The translations under genes were made by a program, and so were the position numbers. A stretch of DNA of 64,000 bases from Alistipes sp. dk3624 (GTDB taxonomy: Bacteria; Bacteroidota; Bacteroidia; Bacteroidales; Rikenellaceae), in NCBI RefSeq assembly GCF_009557455.1, contig NZ_CP045651.1:2542001-2606000 (forward strand). The letters are read 5' to 3'. The notes beneath the pieces were generated by a model that saw nothing but the letters and a program-made list of their open reading frames with translations, did not search any database and was not told the DNA's origin. Every line of letters begins with the position of its first letter. Positions within the stretch are counted from its first letter, which is position 1. This document shows, piece by piece, positions 7,355-15,908 of this stretch.

Positions 7355-8128
7355 TTATTTGCCATTGATGTCCCGCAGGCGGATCGCCGTGATGACTTTT
7401 TTCGTATACTGCGGGAAATCGCCGTTCATCATCCACGAGTAATAACTCGGTTCCGTTCGGAACACTTCCGACACGGACCTGCCTTTGTGCTTGCCGAAAT
7501 TGAACACTTCGACTCCCTTGTCGTTGTATACGATACGTCCGGCATAGTCGACGTTTTGGTCGCGGCACGAAAATTCGGCCAGAAAACCGATGTCGTTTTT
7601 CAGGTCGTCGGGGTAACGGTCGAGCTGGGCTTGCAACACTTCCAGGGTGGCCAGCGTATCGGCTTCGGCCGAGTGGGCTTCGGTCAGGTCTTTCTGGCAG
7701 TAGAATTTGTATGCGGCGACCAGCGTGCGTTGTTCCATCTTGTGGAAAATGTTCTGCACGTCGATGAAACGGCGTTTTTTCAGGTCGACGTCTATACCGG
7801 CTCGCAGGAACTCTTCGACCAGCACCGGGATGTCGAACTTGTTGGAATTGTATCCGGCCAAGTCGCATCCTTCGATGTAGCTCCACAGCGATTTGGCGAT
7901 CATCTGGAAAGTCGGACAGTCGGCTACGTCCTGGTCGTAGATATGGTGGATGGCCGATGCCGCTTCGGGAATGTGCATCTCCGGGTTCAGCCGGCGGGTT
8001 TTGGTCTCCTGGCTGCCGTCGGGCATTACTTTTGCGAGCGATATTTCGACGATCCGGTCTTTGGCAGGATCGACTCCGGTCGTTTCGAGGTCGAAGAAGA
8101 CGATCGGATTTTTCAGATTCAGTTTCAT
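7355..8128 (-). CDS. DnaQ-like 3'-5' exonuclease with C-terminal FGKHKG domain
   Basis: A 257-residue DEDDh exonuclease. The first motif FFDLETTG supplies Asp13 and Glu15, FDIPVL supplies Asp99, and EAHSAEADT supplies His152 and Asp157, so all five catalytic residues are present. Such proteins provide proofreading or related DNA/RNA trimming as free-standing relatives of DNA polymerase III epsilon. Beyond the nuclease fold, residues about 205-250 contain VFNFGKHKGRSV and a YYSWMMNGDF segment, which resembles the small DUF3820-type domain often fused to or paired with such exonucleases. The gene lies about 100 bases downstream of dnaN on the same strand; cotranscription with the sliding clamp gene is possible and would fit a replication or repair role. 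Confidence 0.9.
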   Translation of the reverse strand: MKLNLKNPIVFFDLETTGVDPAKDRIVEISLAKVMPDGSQETKTRRLNPEMHIPEAASAIHHIYDQDVADCPTFQMIAKSLWSYIEGCDLAGYNSNKFDIPVLVEEFLRAGIDVDLKKRRFIDVQNIFHKMEQRTLVAAYKFYCQKDLTEAHSAEADTLATLEVLQAQLDRYPDDLKNDIGFLAEFSCRDQNVDYAGRIVYNDKGVEVFNFGKHKGRSVSEVFRTEPSYYSWMMNGDFPQYTKKVITAIRLRDINGK

Positions 8129-8226
8129 GGGGTGCGCGTTGTTTTCCGTGTCTCAGGTACGTATATAATACGGCACGGACTTTCCTGCGGGTACGCCGCG
8201 GGGGGATGTCCGTGCCGCAGATTCGG

Positions 8227-9354
8227 TTATGCGTTGATCATCATCGGCATCAGCAGCATCAGCGTGTCGGTGGCCGGCGCTTCGTCGTAAATGGGTTTGA
8301 ACACTCCGGCGCGGGTCGAGTCAGCCAGCTCCAGCACGACGTTTTGCGTATCGATATTCGCCAGAATCTCGACGAGGAAAGTCGATTTGAAACCGATCGA
8401 GATAGCCTCTCCTTCGTACTCGCAGGCCAGCGATTCTTGGGCCGATACCGAAAAGTCCAGGTCCTGCGCCGTCAGGTTGATCGTGCTCGATTCGATGTCC
8501 ATCTTGATCAGGTTCGTAGATTGGTTCGAGCAGACGGCCACGCGGCGGATGCCGTTGAGCAGCTCGACGCGGTCGACCCGCACGTGATTCGGGTTGTTGC
8601 TCGGGATGACGGCGTTGTAGTTCGGGTAGTTGCCTTCGATCAGCCGGCAGATCAGCGTATGGCTTTTCAGCCGGAACGTCACGTTTTTGTCGTCGAATTC
8701 CATGCGGATACTTTCGTCTTCTTTACCCAGCATACTGCGCAGCAGGTTGGCCGGTTTTTTCGGCAGGATGAACGAGGCGGCGATTTCGGTTTCGATCGGC
8801 GATACGTATTTGACGAGCTTGTGCGCGTCGGTCGCCACGAACGTAATGCTCTGCGATTCGATGTTGATGTAGACGCCGTTCATCACCGGACGCAGTTCGT
8901 CGTCGGCCGTCGCGAAGATCGTTTTGTTGATGCCCGTAAGCAACATGTCCGCGTCGGCGTCGAGTTCCCGGCGGGATTCCGGATTCAGTTCCGGCAGGTT
9001 CGGATAGCTCAGCCCCGAAGTGCCGGGAATGGTCAGCTTACCGGTTTTCCAGCTTACCTGGATCTCCCAGGTCGATTCGTTGGCTTCGATCGTCAGCGGC
9101 TGTTCCGAGAACTCTTTCAGCGAGTCGAGCATCAGTTTTACCGGGACGGCGATCAGTCCTTCTTCTTCCATATTGTCCACTTTCAGCGATCCGATCAGCG
9201 TGGTTTCCAGATCCGAAGCGGTGATTTTGAGGACGCCTTCCTTCAGGTCGAACAGGAAGTTGTCCAGAATGGGCAGCGTGTTTTTGTTGCTGACGACTTT
9301 ACTCGAGGTTTGCAGCACGTTCAGCAGCGCGGTAGAAGATACGACGAATTTCAT
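8227..9354 (-). CDS. dnaN: DNA polymerase III beta subunit (sliding clamp)
   Basis: The ring-shaped processivity clamp of the replicative polymerase, 375 residues in three similar domains, the normal length. The start MKFVVSSTALLNVLQTSSKV and the segment NTLPILDNFLF are characteristic of the first domain, RLIEGNYPNYNAVIP is the conserved inter-domain stretch (near 240-255), and the protein ends in the typical C-terminal strand (LMLLMPMMINA, compare the family's M.M). dnaA is not adjacent, so this is not an obvious origin region. Adjacent genes on the minus strand are the nucleoside phosphorylase upstream (68 bases away) and the DnaQ-like exonuclease downstream. Confidence 0.97.
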   Translation of the reverse strand: MKFVVSSTALLNVLQTSSKVVSNKNTLPILDNFLFDLKEGVLKITASDLETTLIGSLKVDNMEEEGLIAVPVKLMLDSLKEFSEQPLTIEANESTWEIQVSWKTGKLTIPGTSGLSYPNLPELNPESRRELDADADMLLTGINKTIFATADDELRPVMNGVYINIESQSITFVATDAHKLVKYVSPIETEIAASFILPKKPANLLRSMLGKEDESIRMEFDDKNVTFRLKSHTLICRLIEGNYPNYNAVIPSNNPNHVRVDRVELLNGIRRVAVCSNQSTNLIKMDIESSTINLTAQDLDFSVSAQESLACEYEGEAISIGFKSTFLVEILANIDTQNVVLELADSTRAGVFKPIYDEAPATDTLMLLMPMMINA

Positions 9355-9421
9355 ATGTTATACATTTTAGTGTTTTATATGCATTTGAACCAAATTCCAA
9401 CTTCAAAGATAATTCAAAAAA

Positions 9422-10297
9422 TTACAATCCGGCCAGCTTTTCGAGGGACATTTTGATCATCTTATCAACAAAAGGCCGGTAGTCGGTGTCCATTTCGAGG
9501 GCAACTCGCTGTGCGATAACCGTGCAGATCGTGGCGGCGTCGTGCCCCAGCAGCAGCGACAGTCCGGCCAGCGCCGAACCTTCCATTTCGAAATTGGTAA
9601 AGCGTCGTCCCCGGTATTCGAACGATTCGATCTTGCCGTTGAGCGACGGATCGGCCGGCGAGAGCCGCAGGAAGCGGCCCTGCGGGGCATAAAACCCGGG
9701 GGCCGAGATCGTCATGCCTTCGACCGTCCGGTCGGCGAACAGTTCGGCCAGCCGATCCGAGCACCGGACGAAATAGGGGGCGGTCAGCAAGCGGCTCCAA
9801 CCGGTGTGCTCGACGAAGTCCTGTTCCATTTCGAGATCGCAGACCGCGTTGCGCCCTTTGTAAAAATTTAGCAGCCCGTCGAAGCCGGCCGAGATGCGCG
9901 ACAGCACCAGGTCGCCGATCTTCAGTTCGGGCTGGATGCCGCCGCAGGTTCCGAGCCGCACGAGTGTCAGCCGCGTTTTTTCAGCTTTTTCGGTACGGGT
10001 CTCGAAGTCGATATTCGCCAGCGCGTCCAGTTCGTTGACGACGATGTCGATGTTGTCGGTGCCGATGCCGGTAGACTGTACGGTCATCCGTTTGCCGAAA
10101 CACTCTCCGGTCACCGCAACGAATTCGCGGTTTTCCGCACGGCATTCTACCGAGTCGAAGTATGCGGCGACCTGCTCTACCCGTCCCGGATCGCCGACGA
10201 GGATCACGGTATCGGCCAACTGGCCCGGTTTCAAATGCAGGTGGAAGATCGAGCCGTCGCCGTTGATAATCAATTCCGAGGGGGCGATAATACGCAT
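9422..10297 (-). CDS. Nucleoside phosphorylase (uridine phosphorylase-like)
   Basis: A 291-residue cytoplasmic enzyme of the NP-I family that splits a nucleoside with phosphate to give base and (deoxy)ribose-1-phosphate. The phosphate-binding loop GDPGRV is at 35-40, a RLGTCGG motif near 113-119 binds phosphate or ribose, and NFEMEGSAL (near 227) holds the Met-Glu pair that contacts ribose hydroxyls. The layout is closer to uridine phosphorylase than to purine nucleoside phosphorylase, but the base specificity is not certain. It lies just upstream of dnaN on the same strand and divergently from glmM. Confidence 0.88.
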   Translation of the reverse strand: MRIIAPSELIINGDGSIFHLHLKPGQLADTVILVGDPGRVEQVAAYFDSVECRAENREFVAVTGECFGKRMTVQSTGIGTDNIDIVVNELDALANIDFETRTEKAEKTRLTLVRLGTCGGIQPELKIGDLVLSRISAGFDGLLNFYKGRNAVCDLEMEQDFVEHTGWSRLLTAPYFVRCSDRLAELFADRTVEGMTISAPGFYAPQGRFLRLSPADPSLNGKIESFEYRGRRFTNFEMEGSALAGLSLLLGHDAATICTVIAQRVALEMDTDYRPFVDKMIKMSLEKLAGL

Positions 10298-10364
10298 GGT
10301 TTTCAGGTTTTGGATTTTTATTATTGCTATAAAAGTAATTAATTTGCGTTAAATTTCATAGGTT

Positions 10365-11753
10365 ATGACACTGATAAAATCAATTTCCGGAATACGGGGG
10401 ACGATCGGCGGACAGCCGGGCGACAACCTGACGCCGATCGATCTGGCGAAGTTTACGTCGGCCTACGCCCAGTGGCTGAAAGAGACCAGCGGTGATAAGA
10501 GACTGACGGTCGTGGTCGGTCGCGACGCGCGGCTGTCGGGCGAAATGGCGGCTTCGATCGTCGAAGGGACGCTGTGCGGTTGCGGTATCGACGTGATCGA
10601 TATCGGTCTGGCTACGACGCCGACCGTCGAAGTGGCCGTGACGGGCCGTAGGGCCGACGGCGGGATTATTCTGACGGCCAGCCACAACCCGAAACAGTGG
10701 AATGCGCTGAAGTTGCTCAATGCGCGCGGCGAATTTCTGAACGATGCCGAAGGCAAGCGGGTGCTCGCTATCGCCGCATCGGACGGTTATACGTTTCCGG
10801 ACGTGGATCGCATCGGACACGTGCTCGATCGCACAAGTTACGATAAGACGCATATCGACCGGGTGCTCGCCCTGAAGTTGGTCGACCGGGACGCGATCCG
10901 CGCCGCCCGTTTCAAAGTGGTCGTCGATGCGGTCAATTCGGTCGGCGGCGTGGTGATCCCCGCGTTGCTCCGGGAACTGGGCGTCGAGGTGGTGGAACTG
11001 AACTGCGCTCCGGACGGGCATTTCGCGCACAATCCGGAGCCTATTCCGGCGAATCTGACGGAGATTTCGGCGCGCGTGCCGGCCGAAAAAGCCGATCTGG
11101 GGATCGTGGTCGATCCGGATGTCGACCGCCTGGCGCTGGTGTGCGAGGACGGGACGATGTTCGGCGAGGAGTATACGCTGGTCGCCGTGGCCGATTACGT
11201 GCTGTCGCATACGAAAGGGGCTACCGTGTCGAACCTGAGTTCGTCGCGGGCTTTGCGCGACGTGACCGAACGGCACGGCTGTCGGTATTACGCCGCTGCG
11301 GTCGGCGAAGTGAACGTCGTGACGAAGATGAAAGAGGTCGGCGCGGTGATCGGCGGCGAGGGCAACGGCGGGGTGATCTATCCCGAAATCCATTACGGAC
11401 GCGATGCGTTGGTCGGCGTGGCGCTGTTTCTGACGCATCTCGCCCGCAAAGGGATGAGCGCGTCGGCTCTGCGCGCCACCTATCCGCCGTATTACATTTC
11501 GAAGAATAAAATCGAACTGACGCCCGAGATCGACGTGGACGACGTGCTCCGCCGGATGAAAGCGAAATATGCGCACGAACAGGTCAACGATATCGACGGC
11601 GTGAAGATCGACTTCCCGACCGAGTGGGTACACCTGCGTAAATCCAATACCGAACCGATCATCCGCATTTACAGCGAGAGTCGCGACGAGGCGGCGGCCG
11701 ATGCGTTGGCCGAAAAGATCATCGCCGATATCCGTTCGGTGATCGCCGGCTGA
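10365..11753 (+). CDS. glmM: Phosphoglucosamine mutase (or phosphomannomutase-type alpha-D-phosphohexomutase)
   Basis: A 462-residue alpha-D-phosphohexomutase that most likely converts glucosamine-6-phosphate to glucosamine-1-phosphate for peptidoglycan and lipid A precursors. Four family loops are visible: TASHNP with the phosphoserine at 106, the Mg2+ loop DPDVDR (250-255), the sugar loop GEGNGG (331-336), and the C-terminal phosphate loop RKSNTEPIIRIY (near 425). The start ISGIRGT is typical of the Bacteroidetes enzymes. Distinguishing glmM from manB-type mutases by eye is uncertain. It is divergent from the nucleoside phosphorylase and ends at a strong terminator. Confidence 0.88.
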   Translation: MTLIKSISGIRGTIGGQPGDNLTPIDLAKFTSAYAQWLKETSGDKRLTVVVGRDARLSGEMAASIVEGTLCGCGIDVIDIGLATTPTVEVAVTGRRADGGIILTASHNPKQWNALKLLNARGEFLNDAEGKRVLAIAASDGYTFPDVDRIGHVLDRTSYDKTHIDRVLALKLVDRDAIRAARFKVVVDAVNSVGGVVIPALLRELGVEVVELNCAPDGHFAHNPEPIPANLTEISARVPAEKADLGIVVDPDVDRLALVCEDGTMFGEEYTLVAVADYVLSHTKGATVSNLSSSRALRDVTERHGCRYYAAAVGEVNVVTKMKEVGAVIGGEGNGGVIYPEIHYGRDALVGVALFLTHLARKGMSASALRATYPPYYISKNKIELTPEIDVDDVLRRMKAKYAHEQVNDIDGVKIDFPTEWVHLRKSNTEPIIRIYSESRDEAAADALAEKIIADIRSVIAG

Positions 11754-11776
11754 CCGGCGGAACCGTTCCCGTATCG

Positions 11777-11812
11777 AAAAAGCCCCGTTCCGGATTCCGG
11801 AGCGGGGCTTTT
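11777..11812 (+). terminator. Intrinsic terminator after glmM
   Basis: A 17-bp GC-rich stem (AAAAGCCCCG...CGGGGCTTTT) with one wobble pair, ending in a T-rich stretch. The remaining 240 bases up to the LysR gene show no gene. Confidence 0.88.
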
Positions 11813-12050
11813 CTTACTAAATTTGGAAACAAAACAGGTAGTTTTTAGGTTAGAGTACGGTACATACATTAAGTTCCGGCTCCGGGTAGTTCGGATCTGT
11901 ATCGGAAAATATCCATAACCGTGCCGTGTTTTTTTTATAAGTCGGTTGCTCCGTTGGGCGTAGGCGTCGATATTTCATACTTCCGGCGACTTTTCGTGCG
12001 ATCGATCCGCCGTGTTTTGATTTGTGCGCAAAGCGTATTATATTCGTCGT

Positions 12051-12953
12051 ATGATAACCGATTTCCGACTGAAAGTTTTCCGGGCCGTGGCCGAAAGGCT
12101 CAGCTTTACCCGTGCGGCGGACGAGCTGTTCGTCACGCAGCCGGCCGTGACTAAACATATCAACGAACTGGAGAAGCAGCTCGGCGTGCCGCTTTTCGTC
12201 CGACGGCGCAATGCCGTCGCGCTGACGCCGCAGGGCGAGTTGCTGCTGGGCTATGTCCGCCGATTGCTGGCGTTGTATGCCGAACTGAACGACGCGTTCG
12301 CCGGGGACGGCGAGACGTTCGGCGGTGAATTGGCGGTCGGAGCCAGTACGACCATTTCGCAATACGTGCTTCCGGCCATTCTGTCCCGTTTCAAAAAACG
12401 TTATCCGGAAGTCCGCCTGACGCTGTGCAACGGGAATACCGAACTGATCGAGCGGATGGTGGCCGATGAAAAGCTCGATTTCGGGGTGATCGAGGGCAAT
12501 GCCGGAAATCCGCAACTGCATTACGAGACGTTTATGGAGGACGAGCTGGTGCTCGTGACCGCTTCGTCGAACCGTTCGCTGCGGCAGGAGGAGATTGCGG
12601 CCGCCGATCTGAAGAAACTGCCGCTGGTGATCCGCGAAACGGGATCGGGGACGCTCGACGTCGTCGAACGGGCGCTCGCTTCGCGCGGAATTTCGTTGCG
12701 GACGCTGCCGGTCGAGATGCAGTTGGACAGCACCGAGAGCATCAAGCACTACCTCTACGGGTCGGATGCCGTCGCCTTCGTTTCGGTGCAGGCCGTGTTC
12801 GAGGAATTGCGGCACAACCTGCTGCGGGTGATCGAGATCGCCGACCTGTCGGTGGTGCGCCGTTTCAGTTTCGTGATGCGGCACGGCCGCAATAGCCGCC
12901 TTTGCGAGTTGTTCAAACAGTTCTGTATCAATTATTATAACCAAAAGTTATAG
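12051..12953 (+). CDS. LysR-family transcriptional regulator next to a YeiH-type exporter
   Basis: A 300-residue regulator with an N-terminal winged helix-turn-helix (about 3-62: FRAVAERLSFTRAADELFVTQPAVTKHINELEKQLG in pieces) and a C-terminal periplasmic-binding-like effector domain (about 88-295). ATG 12051 is chosen over an in-frame ATG at 12024 because the family begins close to MxxDFRLKVFRAVAE. The next gene on the same strand is a YeiH-family exporter 65 bases downstream; a LysR gene (YeiE or CysB-like) next to yeiH is a familiar arrangement, and sulfur or sulfite response is a reasonable but unproven guess. A -7-like box between the two genes suggests that the exporter has its own promoter controlled by this regulator. 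Confidence 0.9.
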   Translation: MITDFRLKVFRAVAERLSFTRAADELFVTQPAVTKHINELEKQLGVPLFVRRRNAVALTPQGELLLGYVRRLLALYAELNDAFAGDGETFGGELAVGASTTISQYVLPAILSRFKKRYPEVRLTLCNGNTELIERMVADEKLDFGVIEGNAGNPQLHYETFMEDELVLVTASSNRSLRQEEIAAADLKKLPLVIRETGSGTLDVVERALASRGISLRTLPVEMQLDSTESIKHYLYGSDAVAFVSVQAVFEELRHNLLRVIEIADLSVVRRFSFVMRHGRNSRLCELFKQFCINYYNQKL

Positions 12954-12994
12954 GAGAGCACTTTTCGTGATTGGCTTTGAACGGATCGGCGGTC

Positions 12995-13002
12995 TATTTT
13001 TG
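12995..13002 (+). promoter_or_regulatory. -7 box before the YeiH-type exporter
   Basis: TATTTTTG fits the consensus. The nearest TTTG (12976-12979) is only 15 bases upstream, so the -33 contact is poor, as expected for an activated promoter. Transcription from here would begin after the in-frame ATG 12971, which favours ATG 13019 for the exporter. Confidence 0.55.
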
Positions 13003-13018
13003 CGGCGTAATTCAAAAG

Positions 13019-13972
13019 ATGAAACGACGTATGCAAACACGATCCGCCCGAAAAACCGCTGTTCTGAAAGCCTGTTTTATTCTTTGTATCGCCCTTTGCG
13101 CGACTCCGTACGTATCCGCTCCGATCGCTCTGGTCGGCGGTTTTTTATTCTCCTTGTTTTGGGGGCATCCTTTCGCCAAACTGAACCATAAGGCCACCGG
13201 ACTGCTGCTGAAAGTTTCGGTCGTGGGGCTCGGCTTCGGCATGAACGTCCACAGCGCGTTGCAAGTCGGTCGCGAAGGGCTCGAACTGACGGTCGTTTCG
13301 ATCGCGTTGCTGTTAACGCTCGGTTATTTCGTCGGCCGCTGGCTGCGGATGCCGCGCAAATCGTCGCACCTGGTAGCTTCCGGGACGGCTATCTGCGGCG
13401 GCAGCGCGATTGCGGCGGTGGCTCCTGCCGTGGACGCTTCGGAGAAGGAAATTTCGGTGTCGCTCGGCGTAGTGTTCCTGCTCAATTCGGTGGCGTTGAT
13501 CCTGTTCCCGGCGATCGGACATCTGCTGGGGTTGACGCAGCACCAGTTCGGAATGTGGAGCGCCATCGCCATTCACGATACCAGTTCGGTGGTCGGCGCG
13601 GCGTCCGCCTACGGCAGCGAAGCGCTCGAAGTGGCCACGACCGTGAAACTGGCCCGCGCTCTGTGGATCATTCCGGTATCGCTGCTGTCCGCCCTGCTGT
13701 TCCGCAGCAAGGGGAAGAAGATCTCGATTCCGTGGTTCATCGGGTTCTTTATCCTGGCGATGTTGGCCAATAGCTACCTGCCGTTCGTCGACGATTTCAA
13801 TACGGCCGTTGTGACCGTGTCGAAGGCCGCGCTGGTCGTGACGCTGTTCCTGATCGGCGCAGGGCTTTCGGTTTCGAAAATCCGCGAGGTCGGTTTCAAA
13901 CCGTTGTTGCTCGGCGTCACGTTGTGGGTCGCGATTTCGGTGCTGTCGCTGGTGGCGATCTGCCATCTGTAG
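13019..13972 (+). CDS. YeiH/UPF0324 family putative sulfate exporter
   Basis: An inner-membrane protein of 317 residues with about ten hydrophobic helices. Family marks include KVSVVGLGFGMNV, SGTAICGGSAIAAVAP and AIHDTSSVVGAASAYG, all typical of the UPF0324 (YeiH) family, which is annotated as putative sulfate exporter without strong biochemical proof. An upstream in-frame ATG at 12971 would add 16 residues that do not look like family sequence and lie before the likely transcription start. The gene follows a LysR-type regulator, so it is probably its target. Confidence 0.9.
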   Translation: MKRRMQTRSARKTAVLKACFILCIALCATPYVSAPIALVGGFLFSLFWGHPFAKLNHKATGLLLKVSVVGLGFGMNVHSALQVGREGLELTVVSIALLLTLGYFVGRWLRMPRKSSHLVASGTAICGGSAIAAVAPAVDASEKEISVSLGVVFLLNSVALILFPAIGHLLGLTQHQFGMWSAIAIHDTSSVVGAASAYGSEALEVATTVKLARALWIIPVSLLSALLFRSKGKKISIPWFIGFFILAMLANSYLPFVDDFNTAVVTVSKAALVVTLFLIGAGLSVSKIREVGFKPLLLGVTLWVAISVLSLVAICHL

Positions 13973-14054
13973 ACCCCCGTTCCTATTTTCGGAAACCGTT
14001 GCGGATTGTCCCCGATATTTTTTATCTTTATCCCGACCTCTTAAATGCAGACTT

Positions 14055-15428
14055 ATGGATAAAGCGAAAGCGTATATCGACGAACACAAGGAGCGTTTCG
14101 TCGGGGAGCTGTTCGAACTGTTGCGGATTCCGTCCGTCAGTGCGCAGAGCGTGCATGCGCCCGACGTGGTGCGTTGTGCCGAATTGTTGGCCGGATTGCT
14201 GGTGCGTTCCGGAGCCGACCGCGCCGAAGTGATGCCCACTGAAGGAAATCCGATCGTTTACGCCGAGAAAATCGTCGATCCGGCGGCTAAGACCGTGCTG
14301 GTCTACGGCCATTACGACGTGATGCCGGTCGATCCGCCCGACCGGTGGGAGACCGATCCGTTCGAACCGGTCGTCCGCGACGGCCGGATCCGGGCGCGCG
14401 GCGCCGACGACGACAAGGGACAACTTTATATGCATGTCAAGGCGCTGGAAACCATGTTGCAGACCGGCACGCTCGCGTGCAATGTGAAATTTATGATCGA
14501 AGGCGAAGAGGAGATCGGTTCGGGCAGCATCGCCCGATGGTGCGGCCTGCACCGGGAGTTGTTGAGAGCCGACATCATTTTGGTTTCGGATACCAGCTTG
14601 CTGTCGTGGAAGGTGCCGTCGATCACCTGCGGCCTGCGCGGTCTGTGTTACGTTGAGGTCGAAGTGACGGGGCCGAACCGCGACCTGCATTCCGGTCTGT
14701 ACGGCGGAGCGGTAGCCAATCCGATCAATGTGCTCTCCGGGATGATCGCTTCGCTGATCGATGCCGAAGGGCGCATTACGATTCCCGGCTTTTACGACGG
14801 CATCCGTGAGCTTGCTCCGCAAGAGCATCGGGAGTTTGCCGCCGCGCCGTTTTGCGAGGCGGCCTATTGCAAGTCGCTCGGTATTCTCGAAACGCAGGGC
14901 GAAAAAGGATATACGACGCTGGAACGCACCGGGATCCGGCCGTCGCTCGACGTGAACGGCATCTGGGGGGGCTATACCGGCGAAGGGGCCAAAACGGTGA
15001 TTCCGTCTTCGGCGTATGCGAAGATCTCGATGCGATTGGTTCCCGGCCAGGATTTTCATAAAATAGGGGAGCTGTTCGCGGCTTATTTTCGGGACATCGC
15101 CCCGCGCAGCGTGAAAGTGCGGGTCAAAGTGCTGCACGGCGGCGCTCCGTACGTGTCGCCGACCGATCTGCCGGCTTACCGGGCTGCTTCGGCGGCGTTC
15201 GAGCAGACTTTCGGCCGCAAGCCGGTTCCGTTCTATTCGGGCGGCAGCATCCCTGTAATCAGCGTTTTCGAAAAGGAACTCGGCGTAAAGTCCATCCTGA
15301 TGGGATTCGGACTGGACGAGGATGCGATCCACTCGCCGAACGAAAGTTATCCGCTGGCCAATTTCTACCGGGGAATCGAAACGATCGTTCGGTTTTACGC
15401 GAACTACGCTGCGATGGGAACGGCATAA
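14055..15428 (+). CDS. M20-family metallopeptidase (dipeptidase)
   Basis: A cytoplasmic zinc peptidase of 457 residues, close to the usual length for M20 dipeptidases of the CNDP/PepV-like branch. The first zinc motif YGHYDVMP gives His86 and Asp88, ARGADDDKGQ gives the bridging Asp119, and EGEEEIGS gives the general-base Glu151/152 pair; LHSGLYGGAVANP and a final His in DAIHSPNE are also present. The lid domain lies in the middle. It likely cleaves dipeptides or short peptides imported or made by other peptidases. It stands alone after the YeiH-type gene, with a TATCTTTA box just upstream as possible promoter. Confidence 0.92.
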   Translation: MDKAKAYIDEHKERFVGELFELLRIPSVSAQSVHAPDVVRCAELLAGLLVRSGADRAEVMPTEGNPIVYAEKIVDPAAKTVLVYGHYDVMPVDPPDRWETDPFEPVVRDGRIRARGADDDKGQLYMHVKALETMLQTGTLACNVKFMIEGEEEIGSGSIARWCGLHRELLRADIILVSDTSLLSWKVPSITCGLRGLCYVEVEVTGPNRDLHSGLYGGAVANPINVLSGMIASLIDAEGRITIPGFYDGIRELAPQEHREFAAAPFCEAAYCKSLGILETQGEKGYTTLERTGIRPSLDVNGIWGGYTGEGAKTVIPSSAYAKISMRLVPGQDFHKIGELFAAYFRDIAPRSVKVRVKVLHGGAPYVSPTDLPAYRAASAAFEQTFGRKPVPFYSGGSIPVISVFEKELGVKSILMGFGLDEDAIHSPNESYPLANFYRGIETIVRFYANYAAMGTA

Positions 15429-15476
15429 TTTCCTTCGCGGCATAAAGATAAAAAGTGACTTTAACCTGTTGTTTGT

Positions 15477-15710
15477 TTATAAGAAGAAATACGCGACGCA
15501 AAACAGAGCCAGGACACACAAACGTCCGATCGTCTCATATTTTCTTTTATACTTATTATGCAGCACTAAAGATATAACCAACGATATAACCGATACGACA
15601 AGCGCTATCAATGCCAAATTATAATTTTTCTCAAGGGGATTTCCGATATATAGGTAGAGAGCTAAGATAATAAATACCCATATCCCTGTTTGTATCGGCA
15701 CTTTTTTCAA
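15477..15710 (-). CDS. Small hydrophobic membrane protein, function unknown
   Basis: A 77-residue protein of unknown function with three predicted membrane segments (about 8-24, 31-50 and 62-77) and a short basic loop HNKYKRKYE between the second and third. The only possible start is a TTG at 15710, because an in-frame stop lies just upstream and no ATG follows. The coding DNA is distinctly AT-richer than its surroundings, hinting at recent acquisition or fast evolution. A promoter (TTTG-N18-TATCTTTA at 15789-15818) supports transcription of this frame. Confidence 0.5.
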   Translation of the reverse strand: MKKVPIQTGIWVFIILALYLYIGNPLEKNYNLALIALVVSVISLVISLVLHNKYKRKYETIGRLCVLALFCVAYFFL

Positions 15711-15788
15711 GACGGTTTATTTTTGGCGGTTAACGGCGGCGGCGCAATGATGTCGGGTCATTTGTTGATGGATGATATAGAAGATGAA

Positions 15789-15818
15789 TAAAGATAATTA
15801 TTACCTACTTATATCAAA
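15789..15818 (-). promoter_or_regulatory. Promoter for the small membrane protein
   Basis: On the minus strand TTTG (15815-15818) and TATCTTTA (15789-15796) are 18 bases apart, one base off the -7 consensus. Transcription would give a leader of about 70 bases before the TTG start. Confidence 0.6.
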
Positions 15819-15822
15819 GCAC

Positions 15823-15853
15823 AAAAGGCGGCATTTATTAAATGCCGCCTTTT
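15823..15853 (-). terminator. Terminator of the rpsF-rpsR-rplI operon
   Basis: A 15-bp inverted repeat (15823-15837 with 15839-15853), AAAAGGCGGC...GCCGCCTTTT, 55 bases past the rplI stop; on the minus strand it ends in TTTT. Confidence 0.88.
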
Positions 15854-15908
15854 AGGCGTTGTTTCTTCCTGCATTTCACATGCAATTCGGAGATAAAGAG
15901 CCGGATAA

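Noticed and set aside
8227-9354. Replication origin next to dnaN
   Set aside because: No dnaA gene, no DnaA-box cluster seen by eye; dnaN is separate from the origin in this group.
7957-9456. 499-codon open frame opposite dnaN
   Set aside because: It mirrors the dnaN frame, has shadow-type composition (His, Arg, Asp, Gln rich) and no family features; dnaN on the other strand is unambiguous.
10380-11633. 417-codon frame antisense to glmM
   Set aside because: Shadow frame without motifs, promoter or homology features.
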